DNA of 64,000 nt from Aliishimia ponticola (GTDB lineage: Bacteria; Pseudomonadota; Alphaproteobacteria; Rhodobacterales; Rhodobacteraceae), in NCBI RefSeq assembly GCF_004803475.1, contig NZ_SRKY01000005.1:248001-312000 (forward strand), in the 5' to 3' direction. The position numbers and the translations under genes are program-made. How positions within the stretch are numbered: position 1 is the stretch's first letter; each line of letters begins with the position of its first letter. The notes under the pieces were generated by a model, which saw only the letters and a program-made list of their open reading frames with translations, ran no database searches and had not been told where the DNA came from. Below are positions 1-10,138 of this stretch, in pieces.

Positions 1-2036
1 TGACAGCGCAAGCGCTTCTCAAGGATGTATTCGGATTCGACGCATTCCGTCCCGGTCAGGGGGAAATCGTCGATGCCGTGAATGATGGGCAGAACGTGCT
101 GGCCATCATGCCGACTGGTGGCGGAAAATCCCTGTGTTTCCAATTGCCTGCGTTGATGCGTGACGGAGTCACGGTGGTGATCTCGCCGCTGATTGCGTTG
201 ATGCGCGACCAGGTGCGCGCGCTTCAGGCGCTGGGCGTGGAGGCCGGTGCACTGACCTCTGGCAATACGCCGGAGGAAACCGATCAAGTGTGGCAGGCGC
301 TTGAGGAACGGCGGCTCAAGCTGCTGTATATCGCGCCGGAACGTCTTGGCGCGGGATCTGCCATTGGGATGTTGCGCCGTGTGGGCGTCAGCCTCATCGC
401 GGTGGACGAGGCGCATTGCGTCAGCCAATGGGGCCATGATTTCCGTCCAGATTACCTTCGGATCGGGGAACTTCGGCGCGCTTTGGATGTGCCCCTTGCG
501 GCGTTCACTGCCACCGCCGACGCGGAAACCCGTGCGGAAATTGTTCAAAAGCTCTTCGATGGGGCGGAGCCGCGCAGCTTTCTTCGCGGCTTTGATCGTC
601 CCAACCTGCATCTTGCCTTTGGGGCGAAGAACCAGCCACGCCAGCAAATCCTTGGCTTCGCCGCTGCGCGCAAAGGCCAATCCGGCATCGTCTATTGCGG
701 CACGCGCGCGAAAACCGAAACGCTGGCCAAGGCGTTGCGCGACGATGGCCATAGCGCGATTCACTATCATGGCGGCATGGATGCCGATGATCGGCGCGAG
801 GCGGAACAGAAATTTCAGCGCGAGGATGGCTTGATCGTCGTTGCCACGGTCGCGTTTGGCATGGGCGTCGACAAGCCGGACATCCGCTGGGTCGCCCATG
901 CGGATCTGCCAAAATCGATCGAGGCCTATTATCAGGAAATCGGCCGGGCCGGGCGGGACGGCGCGCCTGCCGAGACGCTGACCCTGTTCGGTCCCGAAGA
1001 CATCCGATTGCGCCGGTCGCAAATCGACGAAAGCCTTGCCCCGCCAGAACGGCGCAGCGCGGATCATGCCCGGCTCAATGCGCTTTTGGGCCTGGCAGAG
1101 GCGCTGGAATGTCGCCGTAAGACTCTTTTGGGTTACTTCGGTGAAACGCCTGAAAAATGCGGTCGCTGCGATCTGTGCGATCAGCCGCCAGATGTGTTCG
1201 ACGGGACAACGGCGGTGCGCAAGGCGCTCTCCGCGATCTTGCGTACCGGGGAATCCTTTGGCGCGGGGCATTTGATCGACATTTTGCTTGGCACCGAAAC
1301 GGAGAAAGTCATCGCGCGCCGTCACGATCAGCTTCAGACCTTTGGTGTCGGCAAGGAATACGACCGCCGTCAATGGCAGGCCGTGTTTCGCCAGATGATG
1401 GGGCACGATCTGATCCGTCCGGACCCGGAGCGTCACGGGGCGCTGCGTATGACGGATACGGCACTGCCGATCCTGCGGGACGAAGCCCAGATTTCCCTGC
1501 GCCGCGACACGATCCGCGCGGCCAGTCGTCGACCCGCGATCAAAACGCTGGTGTCCGAAGAAGACGCGCCATTGCTTTCTGCGCTCAAGGCCAAACGGCG
1601 GGCGCTGTCGGAAGCCGCCAAGATGCCCGCCTATATGGTGTTCAACGATAAGACATTGATTGAAATGGCAGAACGGCGTCCAGAAACGTTGGACCAGTTG
1701 AGCCAAATCAACGGTATCGGCACCAAGAAGCTGCAGACCTATGGCGCCGCGTTTCTTGAGGTCATCACCGGGGCGGAAGCGCGGGTTCATCCCTCTCGCA
1801 TGAAATTGGCGGGGCAGGATGCGGGCGCAGTGTATGATGCGCTGCTCAAGGTGCAGACGGAACTGTCGCGCGGCTCGGACGGTACGGAAAAGCCGCTGAG
1901 TTGTTCTGCATCGCAACTGTCGAAGGTCGCGAAGCTGCATCGCCCGGATGAGCGCGCGGTAGAGCAGGTTTTGGGCGACCGGCGTATGGAACGGTTCGGC
2001 GCTGCGTTTCTGGACGTTCTGCGACACGCAAGCTAA
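1..2036 (+). CDS. recQ: ATP-dependent DNA helicase RecQ (start codon cut by window edge)
   Basis: 3'-5' superfamily 2 helicase that unwinds DNA in recombinational repair and fork rescue. The frame is open from base 3 (TAQALLKDVFGFDAFRPGQ), the usual RecQ N-terminus. The window opens with 'tg', so an ATG lacking only its first base is the likely start, giving about 678 residues. Seen: Walker A TGGGKS near residue 40, DEAH box near 136, a zinc-binding Cys cluster (C-R-R-K ... CGRCDLC), a winged-helix region, then an HRDC domain and a second HRDC-like C-terminal segment. yaaA follows 32 bases downstream on the same strand. Family assignment is firm; only the first base of the start is inferred. 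Confidence 0.95.
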   Translation, partial: TAQALLKDVFGFDAFRPGQGEIVDAVNDGQNVLAIMPTGGGKSLCFQLPALMRDGVTVVISPLIALMRDQVRALQALGVEAGALTSGNTPEETDQVWQALEERRLKLLYIAPERLGAGSAIGMLRRVGVSLIAVDEAHCVSQWGHDFRPDYLRIGELRRALDVPLAAFTATADAETRAEIVQKLFDGAEPRSFLRGFDRPNLHLAFGAKNQPRQQILGFAAARKGQSGIVYCGTRAKTETLAKALRDDGHSAIHYHGGMDADDRREAEQKFQREDGLIVVATVAFGMGVDKPDIRWVAHADLPKSIEAYYQEIGRAGRDGAPAETLTLFGPEDIRLRRSQIDESLAPPERRSADHARLNALLGLAEALECRRKTLLGYFGETPEKCGRCDLCDQPPDVFDGTTAVRKALSAILRTGESFGAGHLIDILLGTETEKVIARRHDQLQTFGVGKEYDRRQWQAVFRQMMGHDLIRPDPERHGALRMTDTALPILRDEAQISLRRDTIRAASRRPAIKTLVSEEDAPLLSALKAKRRALSEAAKMPAYMVFNDKTLIEMAERRPETLDQLSQINGIGTKKLQTYGAAFLEVITGAEARVHPSRMKLAGQDAGAVYDALLKVQTELSRGSDGTEKPLSCSASQLSKVAKLHRPDERAVEQVLGDRRMERFGAAFLDVLRHAS

Positions 2037-2068
2037 GTCCTCCCCCGAATGTAGAAGGGAAAGCAGCC

Positions 2069-2839
2069 ATGCTCGTGGTGATATCGCCTGCAAAACGTCT
2101 GGACTGGTCAGAGCGGGATGTGGACATGACGTCCCCCGACTTTCAGCAGGACGCGATCCGGTTGAACAAGACAGCGCGGAATCTGACGTTGAAAGACCTC
2201 AAATCGCTGATGGGGTTGTCGGACGATCTTGCACGGCTTAACCGCGACCGGTTCCAGAACTTTGCCGATGCGCCCGAAGCGAACCAGACCCGTCCGGCGG
2301 CGCTTGCCTTTGCGGGCGACACCTATCAGGGGCTGGAGGCGGCGACTTTGGATGCCGACGAAATGGCTTGGGCGCAGGACCATCTGCGTATCCTCTCCGG
2401 GCTTTACGGGGTGCTGCGGCCGCTGGATGCGATGCAGCCCTACCGTCTGGAAATGGGGAGCAAGCTGAAAACCCGGCGCGGTGGAACTCTGTATGCGTAT
2501 TGGCGCGACCAATTGTCCAAGGCGCTGAACGCGCAGGCCGATGTGTTGGGCGCGGACACACTGATCAACTGCGCGAGTCAGGAATATTTCGGTGCCGTCG
2601 ATCTGGACGCGCTTAAATTGCGCGTCGTCACGCCGGTCTTCATGGAAGACAAGGGGACCGGCCCCAAGATCGTCAGCTTCTTCGCCAAGAAGGCACGCGG
2701 TGCGATGGCGCGGTATATCATCCAGCGGCGGATCACCGATCCATCGGGGATTTTGGATTTCGATCTGGGCGGTTACGCTTATCAGCCCGCGATGTCCGAA
2801 GCCGATAAACCTGTGTTCATGCGCCCCTATCCTGAGTGA
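2069..2839 (+). CDS. yaaA: YaaA family protein (peroxide stress, UPF0246)
   Basis: 256-residue protein beginning MLVVISPAKRLDW, the hallmark N-terminus of the YaaA/DUF328 family, and full length for it. In E. coli YaaA lowers intracellular free iron and so limits Fenton damage during peroxide stress, and the family has a DNA-binding fold; that role is taken from the family, not seen here. No signal peptide or membrane segment. It lies just behind recQ, so both may be cotranscribed. Its stop codon abuts the convergent kinase gene, with no terminator space between them. Confidence 0.9.
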   Translation: MLVVISPAKRLDWSERDVDMTSPDFQQDAIRLNKTARNLTLKDLKSLMGLSDDLARLNRDRFQNFADAPEANQTRPAALAFAGDTYQGLEAATLDADEMAWAQDHLRILSGLYGVLRPLDAMQPYRLEMGSKLKTRRGGTLYAYWRDQLSKALNAQADVLGADTLINCASQEYFGAVDLDALKLRVVTPVFMEDKGTGPKIVSFFAKKARGAMARYIIQRRITDPSGILDFDLGGYAYQPAMSEADKPVFMRPYPE

Positions 2840-5236
2840 TCAGGCCGCGGCGCTGGCGAAAGGATCAAGCGTGTCTTGTGGGCGGCACATATTGATCATC
2901 TCATGGATCGCAGGTTTGCGCAGCGGTTTGGTCATATAATGGTCCAGACCGGCTTCGAGGATGCCCATCCCGTCGCCATCCATCGCATGGGCGGTCAGCG
3001 CAACGATGGGAACACGCCCGCCGGTTTCCTGTTCGATCCGCCGGATTTCCTGCGTCGCTTCCTTCCCGTCCATTTCCGGCATCGAAATATCCATAAAGAT
3101 CATGTCCGGGGCAAAGCTGCGGAACTTTTCGACCGCCTCACGACCGTTATTCGCGATCTCTACTTCGATATCGAGTGCCTTGATCATCTTGCGGAAAACC
3201 AACTGATTGGTCTTGTTGTCCTCGGCCGCGAGCACCCGCATGCGGCGCGTTGTCGGCGCCGATGATGCCGGAGTTTCGGGCGCCGCGGCCGCGTCCAAAG
3301 GCGACGGCGTGGCGGCTGTTATCGGCTGCGGCTCCGGCGGGGGGGCGGGCGCGGCGACGACCTTCGTTTCCGTGACTGGGGGCGTGGCTTCGACCTGGGG
3401 TTCAGGCGCGGCGGGCAAGGCCGGCGCTTTATCTGAGGTGGGGGCTTCACGGTGCCGGAATACCGGCATGGGGAAATCGCTGTCCTGCTGCGGTTCGTCC
3501 GGGTTCGTGAATTCAACCCCCAGATCGCGGAGGATCGAAAACAGCCGTTGCCGGGGCAGCGGACGCGGGATGATCGCGGAAACCTCAGCCTCGATACTCG
3601 GATCGGTGAGGCCGCCGGGATTCGACGTCAGAATGATCACCGGGGTCGTGTCGCCGCGCGCCCGAATTTCCTTGATGAAAGTCGGCCCGTCCATCCCCGG
3701 CATTTGGTGATCGACCAGCACCAAATCAAAGCCTTCGCTCATCAAATCCAGCGCTTGTATGGCGCTTTCCACATCCATCACGGTCGCCGACATGGACGTC
3801 AATTGCCGGCGCAAAATGTCACGGTTTGTCGAATTGTCGTCGATGATCAGAACGCGCTGGATATTCTCGGGCAGGCGCATATGCGGCGGCGATCTGTCTG
3901 CTTGCAAGTCCAGCGGCAGCTTGAAACCGAAACAAGAGCCGATCCCAAGTTCGCTTGTCACCCACATCTCACCGCCCATCAGGTGTACCAGCCGTTTGGA
4001 AATCGCGAGGCCAAGCCCGGTCCCCTCGAACTTCCTGTTCCGCTCATCCTCGACCTGCGTGAATTCACCAAAGACATGCGCCTGCTTTTCTTCGGAGATA
4101 CCAATGCCCGTATCCTCAACCGCGATATGGACGTTCGTCCTGTCGCTATTCGGGTCCGGTGCACCGGTGACGCGCACAAGCACGTGGCCCTCGGGGGTGA
4201 ATTTCACCGCATTGCCAATCAGGTTCGTCAGGATTTGCCGAATGCGGCCAGCATCGCCGATAAAAAGATGCGGCAAGAACAGGTCGTAGTCCAACAACAG
4301 CGCGACGTTCTTTTCACGCGCGGCGGGCTGCACCAGCATCAGAACTTCGTGGATCGCTTTTTCAAGGTCGAACGGTCCGTTATGCAGCACCATCTTCTGG
4401 GCCTCGATCTTGGAATAATCGAGTACGTCATTGATGATGACCAGCAGCGCCTCTCCGGAATTGCGGATCGTATCGGCATAAAGCCGTTGTTCTTCCGTCA
4501 GATCGGATTCGGCAAGGAGTTCCGCCATGCCAACCACGCCGTTCATGGGGGTGCGAATCTCGTGGCTCATATTTGCCAGGAAGGAAGACTTGGCGCGCGC
4601 GGCAGCCTCTGCCCGTTCGCGGGCTTCTTCCAGTTCCCGTTCATACCGTACAGTCGCCGTGATGTTCAGGCCCAGCGATACCACATCACCGCCCACCCCG
4701 CGGTGGTCGACCACCTTGATATAGGTGCCGTTCCACAGGCGGATGACAACCGGGCTCGGCTCTGAGTGCTGGCGTCGGCGCAGCATATCCGCGCGCCAAT
4801 CCGCGGCAGACAAATCGCCGGTATCGACGATGCCTTCTTCGGTCAGAAGTTGCAGGATGCGGGCATAGGCGATGCCGGGCTTGACCTCTTCCAACCCTTC
4901 GAACACCACGAGATAACTGTCATTGGCGGCGATCAGCTTGTCATCCGTGTCGAAGAAGGCGAACCCGTCCTGAATCGTCTGGATCGACAGCCACAGACGC
5001 CGTTCGGCGATTTCGACCTTCTGGTGCGCGACGGAAAGATCCGATTTGACCCGCTGATATTCGCTGGTCACGGTTTCGACCTTCGCGCGGGTTTCGACGA
5101 TTTCTTCCGACAAGGCGCGCGCATGCAAACCGAGCTTTCGGTTCGCGGCATAAAGTTCCGCCTGTTTCAGTTCCAACAGGCGTTCCGCCGCCAGGCGACC
5201 GCGCCGTTCCTGAGCGAGTTTTTCAGCCAGACTCAT
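2840..5236 (-). CDS. Soluble hybrid sensor histidine kinase with two receiver domains
   Basis: 798-residue cytosolic hybrid kinase without membrane segments. Order: N-terminal coiled coil (about 1-80), PAS-like domain (about 80-190), second helix, HisKA with phosphoacceptor His225 in MSHEIRTPMNGV, HATPase (N box about 340, G boxes DTGIGI and GTGLGL), a first receiver (about 470-590, VLIIDDN ... VDHQMPGMDG), a Pro/Ala-rich linker (about 605-670) and a second receiver (about 675-790, VLAAEDN ... FMDISMPEMDG). No Hpt domain, so phosphate must pass to a separate Hpt protein or act inside the receivers. The signal is unknown; the PAS suggests a cytosolic or redox cue. It follows the DUF4159-type operon at a gap of about 100 bases, where GGTGA-AAA-TCACC (5277-5289) forms a small palindrome. 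Confidence 0.93.
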   Translation of the reverse strand: MSLAEKLAQERRGRLAAERLLELKQAELYAANRKLGLHARALSEEIVETRAKVETVTSEYQRVKSDLSVAHQKVEIAERRLWLSIQTIQDGFAFFDTDDKLIAANDSYLVVFEGLEEVKPGIAYARILQLLTEEGIVDTGDLSAADWRADMLRRRQHSEPSPVVIRLWNGTYIKVVDHRGVGGDVVSLGLNITATVRYERELEEARERAEAAARAKSSFLANMSHEIRTPMNGVVGMAELLAESDLTEEQRLYADTIRNSGEALLVIINDVLDYSKIEAQKMVLHNGPFDLEKAIHEVLMLVQPAAREKNVALLLDYDLFLPHLFIGDAGRIRQILTNLIGNAVKFTPEGHVLVRVTGAPDPNSDRTNVHIAVEDTGIGISEEKQAHVFGEFTQVEDERNRKFEGTGLGLAISKRLVHLMGGEMWVTSELGIGSCFGFKLPLDLQADRSPPHMRLPENIQRVLIIDDNSTNRDILRRQLTSMSATVMDVESAIQALDLMSEGFDLVLVDHQMPGMDGPTFIKEIRARGDTTPVIILTSNPGGLTDPSIEAEVSAIIPRPLPRQRLFSILRDLGVEFTNPDEPQQDSDFPMPVFRHREAPTSDKAPALPAAPEPQVEATPPVTETKVVAAPAPPPEPQPITAATPSPLDAAAAPETPASSAPTTRRMRVLAAEDNKTNQLVFRKMIKALDIEVEIANNGREAVEKFRSFAPDMIFMDISMPEMDGKEATQEIRRIEQETGGRVPIVALTAHAMDGDGMGILEAGLDHYMTKPLRKPAIHEMINMCRPQDTLDPFASAAA

Positions 5237-5339
5237 TCATCGCCCCGAATTACTTGGGGTGGTTTTCCATGATCAGGGTGAAAATCACCTTAATCGCGGG
5301 CAATGGATCGGGAAAACTTGCCCCGCGAACAGGCGGCTG

Positions 5340-7379
5340 TCAGCGTCGGCCTTCGCGCAGCCATCCGGCGGTGATGAACCCCGCGGACAACAGCAAGACC
5401 AGCCACGGGGGCAGCAGGAACATCTGGCGCACGTCCAGCGTCTGATAGGCATTGCGCGGAGTAATCCCGATCCAGCCGCGCCCGGCAGCCGGGCGGCCCA
5501 TGCGCACCTCGCGCAAGCGGGGCATCCCCTCTTCGAGCCGCAACGCGCCACCGCGCAGCACATCCACCGCGGGCTGCATCACATCCGCCGTGGCAATCGT
5601 TTCGACAAACTCGCGCGGGGCTGCGGGACCAAGGCCGATCACGCTTTCCAGTTCGCCGTCTTCAAGCCGGTAAAGGCCGATTTCAGGCCCGTCGAAATTG
5701 CCTTCATAAAGACCGGGCCGGGTTTGCGTCATCTCGACCTCGGTCCGGGTGCCATCGGGCGCTGTCACGGTGACTGTGCCGATATCGTCCGACATCGTGC
5801 GCCGCGTGATACGCATGCTTTGCCCGGTGGCATTCGCGGTGAGCGCCTCTTCCTCCAGCTCGGGTTCGCCCATCATCCAATGCGCCAGCCGCCGTAGCAG
5901 TTCGAGTTGCGGGCCGCCGCCTTCATGCCCGCGCGACCAAAGCCACGCATGATCCGATGCCAGAAGCGCCACGCGCCCCTCTTCGACCCGATCCAGAACC
6001 AGAAGTGGGCGGTCGCCATCGCCGGACATCACCGTGTGGCCGGACCGTGTGGTAAGATCGATCTGACGCAGCCACCGCCCCCAATCCCCGCGACCGGGGA
6101 GGTTTTCGGTGACCGGATGGCGTTCGCCCAGTTCCGTCACGGTTGGCAGGAACGGCTCTTCGATAACGCGCGCGGTGGGTTCCGCCGGAAGTACGCGCCC
6201 AAGCGGGGAGCGGAACAGGCTGGATGCGCCCGCGAAATCCGGCCCGGCAGCCACCAGAACCGCGCCGCCCTTGGCGATGTAATTGGCGACGTTCTCAAGA
6301 TAGATCGCGGGCAAGATTCCGCGCCGCTTGTAACGGTCAAAGATAATCAGGTCGAAATCGTCGATCTTCTCCAGAAAAAGTTCGCGGGTGGGAAAGGCGA
6401 TGAGGCTGAGTTCGCCCACGGGCACGCCATCCTGTTTTTCCGGGGGGCGCAGGATGGTGAAGTGGACGAGGTCGACAGAACTATCTGATTTCAGAAGGTT
6501 ACGCCATGTACGCCCGCCCGCATGAGGCTCGCCCGACACCAGCAACACGCGCAGACGGTCGCGCACACCGTTGATCTGGATCAGCGCCGTGTTGTTGCGC
6601 GCGGTCAATTCGCCCGCTTCTTCCGGGACGGTGAATTCGATGACGTTTCGGCCCCCATGCGGAAGCGTCACAGGCAGGTTGAACTCCTGGCCAATCGGCA
6701 TCTGAAAGGTCTGCGGGGGCGCACCATCGACAGAGATTTGCAGCCGCGCCAAGGTCGCATCCGGCGCGGCGCCCTGATCTTCGATCTTGAGCTTCAGCGT
6801 GACGGGTTCGCCGATGATGGCAAAAGCTGGCGCGCCGGTCACCACAAGGCGGCGATCCCAGTCGGTCGCTTCGCCGGTTTGCAAAAGGTGAAGCGGGGCG
6901 GGCAGGTTCGGCGCGCGAGTTGCATCGTGAATGCGCCCGTCCGAAACCGCGATCACCCCGGCGATGCGGGACAGTGGCTCATCCGCCAGCGCCTCGACAA
7001 TCGTGTCCATCAGCAGCGTGCCCCCGTCGTCGGGGCCGTCATTGACGGTCAGCAGGCGCATTTCGGTATTCTCACGCGCGGCAAGGGTGCTGGTCAGATT
7101 GTCAATCGCGGCACTGGTCTGGGCATCGCGTGCGCCAAGCTTTTGACTGGCGGACCGGTCCTCCACCACCAGCACGATATCGGACAGTGGGGCGCGGTCC
7201 TCTTGCTGGTAAAGCGGGCCGCAAAGCGCGGCCAGTACGACGACGCCCGCCATACCGCGCAGCGCCCATCCGGTGAGACCGCGCCAGAAGGCAAATACGA
7301 CGAAGCCAAGGGTCAGCACGGCCAGAACCGCAATCACGGGCCATGGCAGCAGGGGCGAGAAGAGAACCGTTCCGATCAT
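5340..7379 (-). CDS. vWA/glutamine-amidotransferase-like membrane protein of the MoxR-DUF58 operon
   Basis: 679 residues. Two N-terminal membrane segments (about 10-30 and 38-55) and one at the C-terminus (about 650-672) flank a large extracytoplasmic part. After the first helices comes a vWA-like strand (DIVLVVEDRSAS), later a class I glutamine-amidotransferase-like fold (RVLLVSGEPHAGGRTW ... LIIFDRYKRRGILP) without a clear catalytic Cys triad. It is the last gene of the moxR operon, its ATG overlapping the upstream stop by four bases. Such proteins accompany MoxR ATPases and DUF58 proteins, probably as part of an envelope complex assembled or remodelled by MoxR. Exact role unknown. Confidence 0.8.
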   Translation of the reverse strand: MIGTVLFSPLLPWPVIAVLAVLTLGFVVFAFWRGLTGWALRGMAGVVVLAALCGPLYQQEDRAPLSDIVLVVEDRSASQKLGARDAQTSAAIDNLTSTLAARENTEMRLLTVNDGPDDGGTLLMDTIVEALADEPLSRIAGVIAVSDGRIHDATRAPNLPAPLHLLQTGEATDWDRRLVVTGAPAFAIIGEPVTLKLKIEDQGAAPDATLARLQISVDGAPPQTFQMPIGQEFNLPVTLPHGGRNVIEFTVPEEAGELTARNNTALIQINGVRDRLRVLLVSGEPHAGGRTWRNLLKSDSSVDLVHFTILRPPEKQDGVPVGELSLIAFPTRELFLEKIDDFDLIIFDRYKRRGILPAIYLENVANYIAKGGAVLVAAGPDFAGASSLFRSPLGRVLPAEPTARVIEEPFLPTVTELGERHPVTENLPGRGDWGRWLRQIDLTTRSGHTVMSGDGDRPLLVLDRVEEGRVALLASDHAWLWSRGHEGGGPQLELLRRLAHWMMGEPELEEEALTANATGQSMRITRRTMSDDIGTVTVTAPDGTRTEVEMTQTRPGLYEGNFDGPEIGLYRLEDGELESVIGLGPAAPREFVETIATADVMQPAVDVLRGGALRLEEGMPRLREVRMGRPAAGRGWIGITPRNAYQTLDVRQMFLLPPWLVLLLSAGFITAGWLREGRR

Positions 7380-10138
7380 TGGCCGAGCCTGTCGAGAAGT
7401 GCTGGCACGTGGACCTGATCGGATTTGTAGTTACCGGTCAGCACATGCATCACAAGGTTGATCCCAAAGCGGTAGGCCAGTTCGCGCTGCCGTTCGCCGG
7501 AAAAGCCGCGCCCGATAGGCAGCAGCGCGGCGCCGGACTGATTCACAGCCCATGCGGCGGCCCAATCATTGCTGCCGATAACCACGGGCGTGACATTGTC
7601 GTTCAGGTTGCGGAAGGGCATGCCTTCGATCGCTTCGACATCCGGCGGGGCGGCTTCGACCCAGACATCCCGGCCCGTGTGGCGGCCGGGGAAATCCTGA
7701 AGCAGGTAGAATGTGCGTGTCAGAACGTGGTCATTGGGCACTTTTTCCAGTCGGGGCACATCCAGCGGCGCGGCCAGTTGTTGCAGCTTGCGCGCGTTGG
7801 GGCTGCTTGCCGACAGGCTGGTGATATCTGCGTCGCGGGTGTCGAACAGGATCAAACCACCCGACCTGAGGTATTCGTTCAGTTTGGCATATGCTTCGGC
7901 GGACGGGCGCGGCTGTTCCGGCGTGATCGGCCAGTAGAGCATCGGGAAGAACGCAAGCTCGTCGGTTTCGAGGTTCACCCCAATCGGCTCTGCCGGTTCG
8001 ACCGACGTGCGGAAGAACAGCGCGTCCGACAGTCCGCGCAGTCCGGCTTGGGCGATGTCGTCCACCGTGTCATTGCCGGTCATGACATGAGCCAACACCA
8101 CATCCGATGTGGCGTTAAGGGCGAATTCCTCCTCCGCGTCCTGGGCCTGCGCCGGAAGTGGCGGAAGCATCAGCGCCAAAGCGATCAGCCCGGCGGCCGC
8201 GCGCGCGCCGGTCAAACGCCCCGAAAGGGCGAGCGATGCGAGAATATCAGCCATCAGCAAGACCAGTGCCGCCGCCAGAAGTGGGCCGCCCAGCGGGCGC
8301 TGCACCGGACCGTCCAGCCCCGTGACAGCGACAGTTGCGGGCCATGTCGCGGGTTCCAGCGTGTCGTCTTTTTCCAGCGCATTGCGCGACACGGTCTGCC
8401 GATCCCGCTGGTAGACGCCGGGGGGAAAGGCGGGGCCGAATTCGCCTGCGCTCATGGTTGCATCGCTGACCCCGGCCAATGCGTCGGCTTTCGCGAAACT
8501 GCCCGTCCCGTCCAGAACGCGGACAGCTTGCCACGTGTCGCCGCTGGTGGCGGTCACGGTGGCATTGTCATCGGACACGCCCATCAAACGCTCCAGCATA
8601 TCGATGAAAAGGACCGAGAGCGGCAGGTTCGACCATTCGGCATTTGCCGTCACGTGGAACAGAACGACTTGTCCCAGACCGACGGGTTTGCGGGTCACGA
8701 CCGGGGTGCCATCGGTCAGTTGTGCGATCACGCGGTCGGACAGTTCGGGACCGGGCTGCGCCAGGACCTGCGCTGTGACGGTAACATCTGCGGGCACGTC
8801 CAGCCCGACGAAGGGGGAATCTTCGGCAAAATCGGCAAGGCCTTTGGGTTCGCCCCAGCTCATAGCACCGCCGACAGACCGCCCGCCCAGACGCAGGCGC
8901 ACCGGCATAAGGGGGTCTTCGGTATCGCGGCTGATATCGCTGGCTGCGACACGCGGCCCAGCAAAGCGGATCAGCATGCCGCCGTCTTCGACCCATGCCT
9001 GCAGCGCCTCCTGTTCTTGCGGGGCAAGGATCGCCACATCCGCAAGCAGCACCGCATCGGGATTGGCCGGCAGGGCCTCGTTCAAGGACAGATCCAGCAG
9101 GTCAACCTTGCCGGACAGGGCCTCCCCCACATAGTGCAGGGGCGATAGAAGTTGCAGCGCCTCGCGGTCCCCTTGCGAGGCGATCAACGCGACCTCCACC
9201 CGGCGCAGGGAGTCCGCGACAAGCGTCGTGGCACCGGTGCTTTGCGTGCCGTCTACAGAAAAATGCGTGACCCGGTCGCGGATCTCGTCCGGCAGGGTCA
9301 GGGAAAGCGATGCGACGCGGTCGCCCGCGCCAAAGGTGATCTCTCCGCGCTCTAGTACAGCGGGGTTGCCAGCGGGATCGCGGCCCTGCGCAAGGATGTT
9401 CATCGTCGTCGCACCCGCCCCGTCCGAGCGGATCGCGCTAAGACGTACTTCGCCCTCTTCATAAGTGGCGGGGCGCAGGCCCACTACGGCGGTATCGCCT
9501 TGCAGCACTTGGATGGTGCCGCGCTCTTGCGCCAGTGCGAGCAATTCGCCGCGCCCGGCATAGTCCAATCCATCGCTAAGCCAGACGGTGTCGAATTCGG
9601 GAAGGCCTTGCAGCTGATCCCGCGCGGCATTCAGCATGGTCGGGCCGGGCTGCCATGGGTTCGGTTCCATCGCGGCGAGCCGTTCAGCGACGCGCTGCGC
9701 GGGTTGGAAGGTCACGGGGGCCGGGTCGGAAAGGTTCAGCAAGCCCACGGGGCGGCGCAACTGCACGGCCACGTCAAGACGCCCCAGAATTGCAGCGCGG
9801 GCCCGCTGCCAACCGGGCGCGCCTGCCCAACTGCCGTCTACGATGACAAGGATCGGTGTATCGCTGCGCGTCATCCGTTCTTGGGAATTCAGGACCGGCC
9901 CTGCCAGCCCGACGATCAGCGCAGCAACGGCCAGCAGCCGCAGCAACAGCAGCCACCACGGGGTTCGGTCCGTGACGGTATCATCATCGCCCAGCCCCAG
10001 CAGCAGCGCCACACCGGGAAAACGCCGCCGGATCGGGGCCGGGGGCACGGCGCGCAGGATAAGCCACAGGATCGGAAGCGCGATCAGCGCCAGAAGCAGC
10101 CACGGGGCGGTAAAGCCGATACTGCCAAGCCCCATCAT
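7376..10138 (-). CDS. DUF4159 / BatA-like N-terminal domain membrane protein
   Basis: 920 residues from the ATG at 10138, chosen because it makes an ATGA overlap with the DUF58 stop; a longer frame begins 10 codons earlier. The N-terminus (GFTAPWLLLALIALPILW) is the aerotolerance-regulator/BatA type with two membrane helices, followed by a degenerate vWA region (ILVIVDGSWAG). Further helices lie around 630-680, and the last 240 residues are DUF4159 (LNEYLRSGGLILFDTRDAD), a fold related to glutamine amidotransferases. Third gene of the moxR operon and translationally coupled on both sides. Likely an inner-membrane partner of MoxR; the biochemical function is unknown. Confidence 0.87.
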   Translation of the reverse strand: MMGLGSIGFTAPWLLLALIALPILWLILRAVPPAPIRRRFPGVALLLGLGDDDTVTDRTPWWLLLLRLLAVAALIVGLAGPVLNSQERMTRSDTPILVIVDGSWAGAPGWQRARAAILGRLDVAVQLRRPVGLLNLSDPAPVTFQPAQRVAERLAAMEPNPWQPGPTMLNAARDQLQGLPEFDTVWLSDGLDYAGRGELLALAQERGTIQVLQGDTAVVGLRPATYEEGEVRLSAIRSDGAGATTMNILAQGRDPAGNPAVLERGEITFGAGDRVASLSLTLPDEIRDRVTHFSVDGTQSTGATTLVADSLRRVEVALIASQGDREALQLLSPLHYVGEALSGKVDLLDLSLNEALPANPDAVLLADVAILAPQEQEALQAWVEDGGMLIRFAGPRVAASDISRDTEDPLMPVRLRLGGRSVGGAMSWGEPKGLADFAEDSPFVGLDVPADVTVTAQVLAQPGPELSDRVIAQLTDGTPVVTRKPVGLGQVVLFHVTANAEWSNLPLSVLFIDMLERLMGVSDDNATVTATSGDTWQAVRVLDGTGSFAKADALAGVSDATMSAGEFGPAFPPGVYQRDRQTVSRNALEKDDTLEPATWPATVAVTGLDGPVQRPLGGPLLAAALVLLMADILASLALSGRLTGARAAAGLIALALMLPPLPAQAQDAEEEFALNATSDVVLAHVMTGNDTVDDIAQAGLRGLSDALFFRTSVEPAEPIGVNLETDELAFFPMLYWPITPEQPRPSAEAYAKLNEYLRSGGLILFDTRDADITSLSASSPNARKLQQLAAPLDVPRLEKVPNDHVLTRTFYLLQDFPGRHTGRDVWVEAAPPDVEAIEGMPFRNLNDNVTPVVIGSNDWAAAWAVNQSGAALLPIGRGFSGERQRELAYRFGINLVMHVLTGNYKSDQVHVPALLDRLGQ

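Noticed and set aside
3452-4765. Long open frame antisense to the hybrid kinase
   Set aside because: High GC third positions in the kinase gene keep the opposite strand open; the translation is His/Arg/Gln-rich with no domain.
7343-9148. 601-codon plus-strand frame within the DUF4159 gene
   Set aside because: Shadow of a clearly conserved membrane protein gene; no Shine-Dalgarno or recognisable motif.
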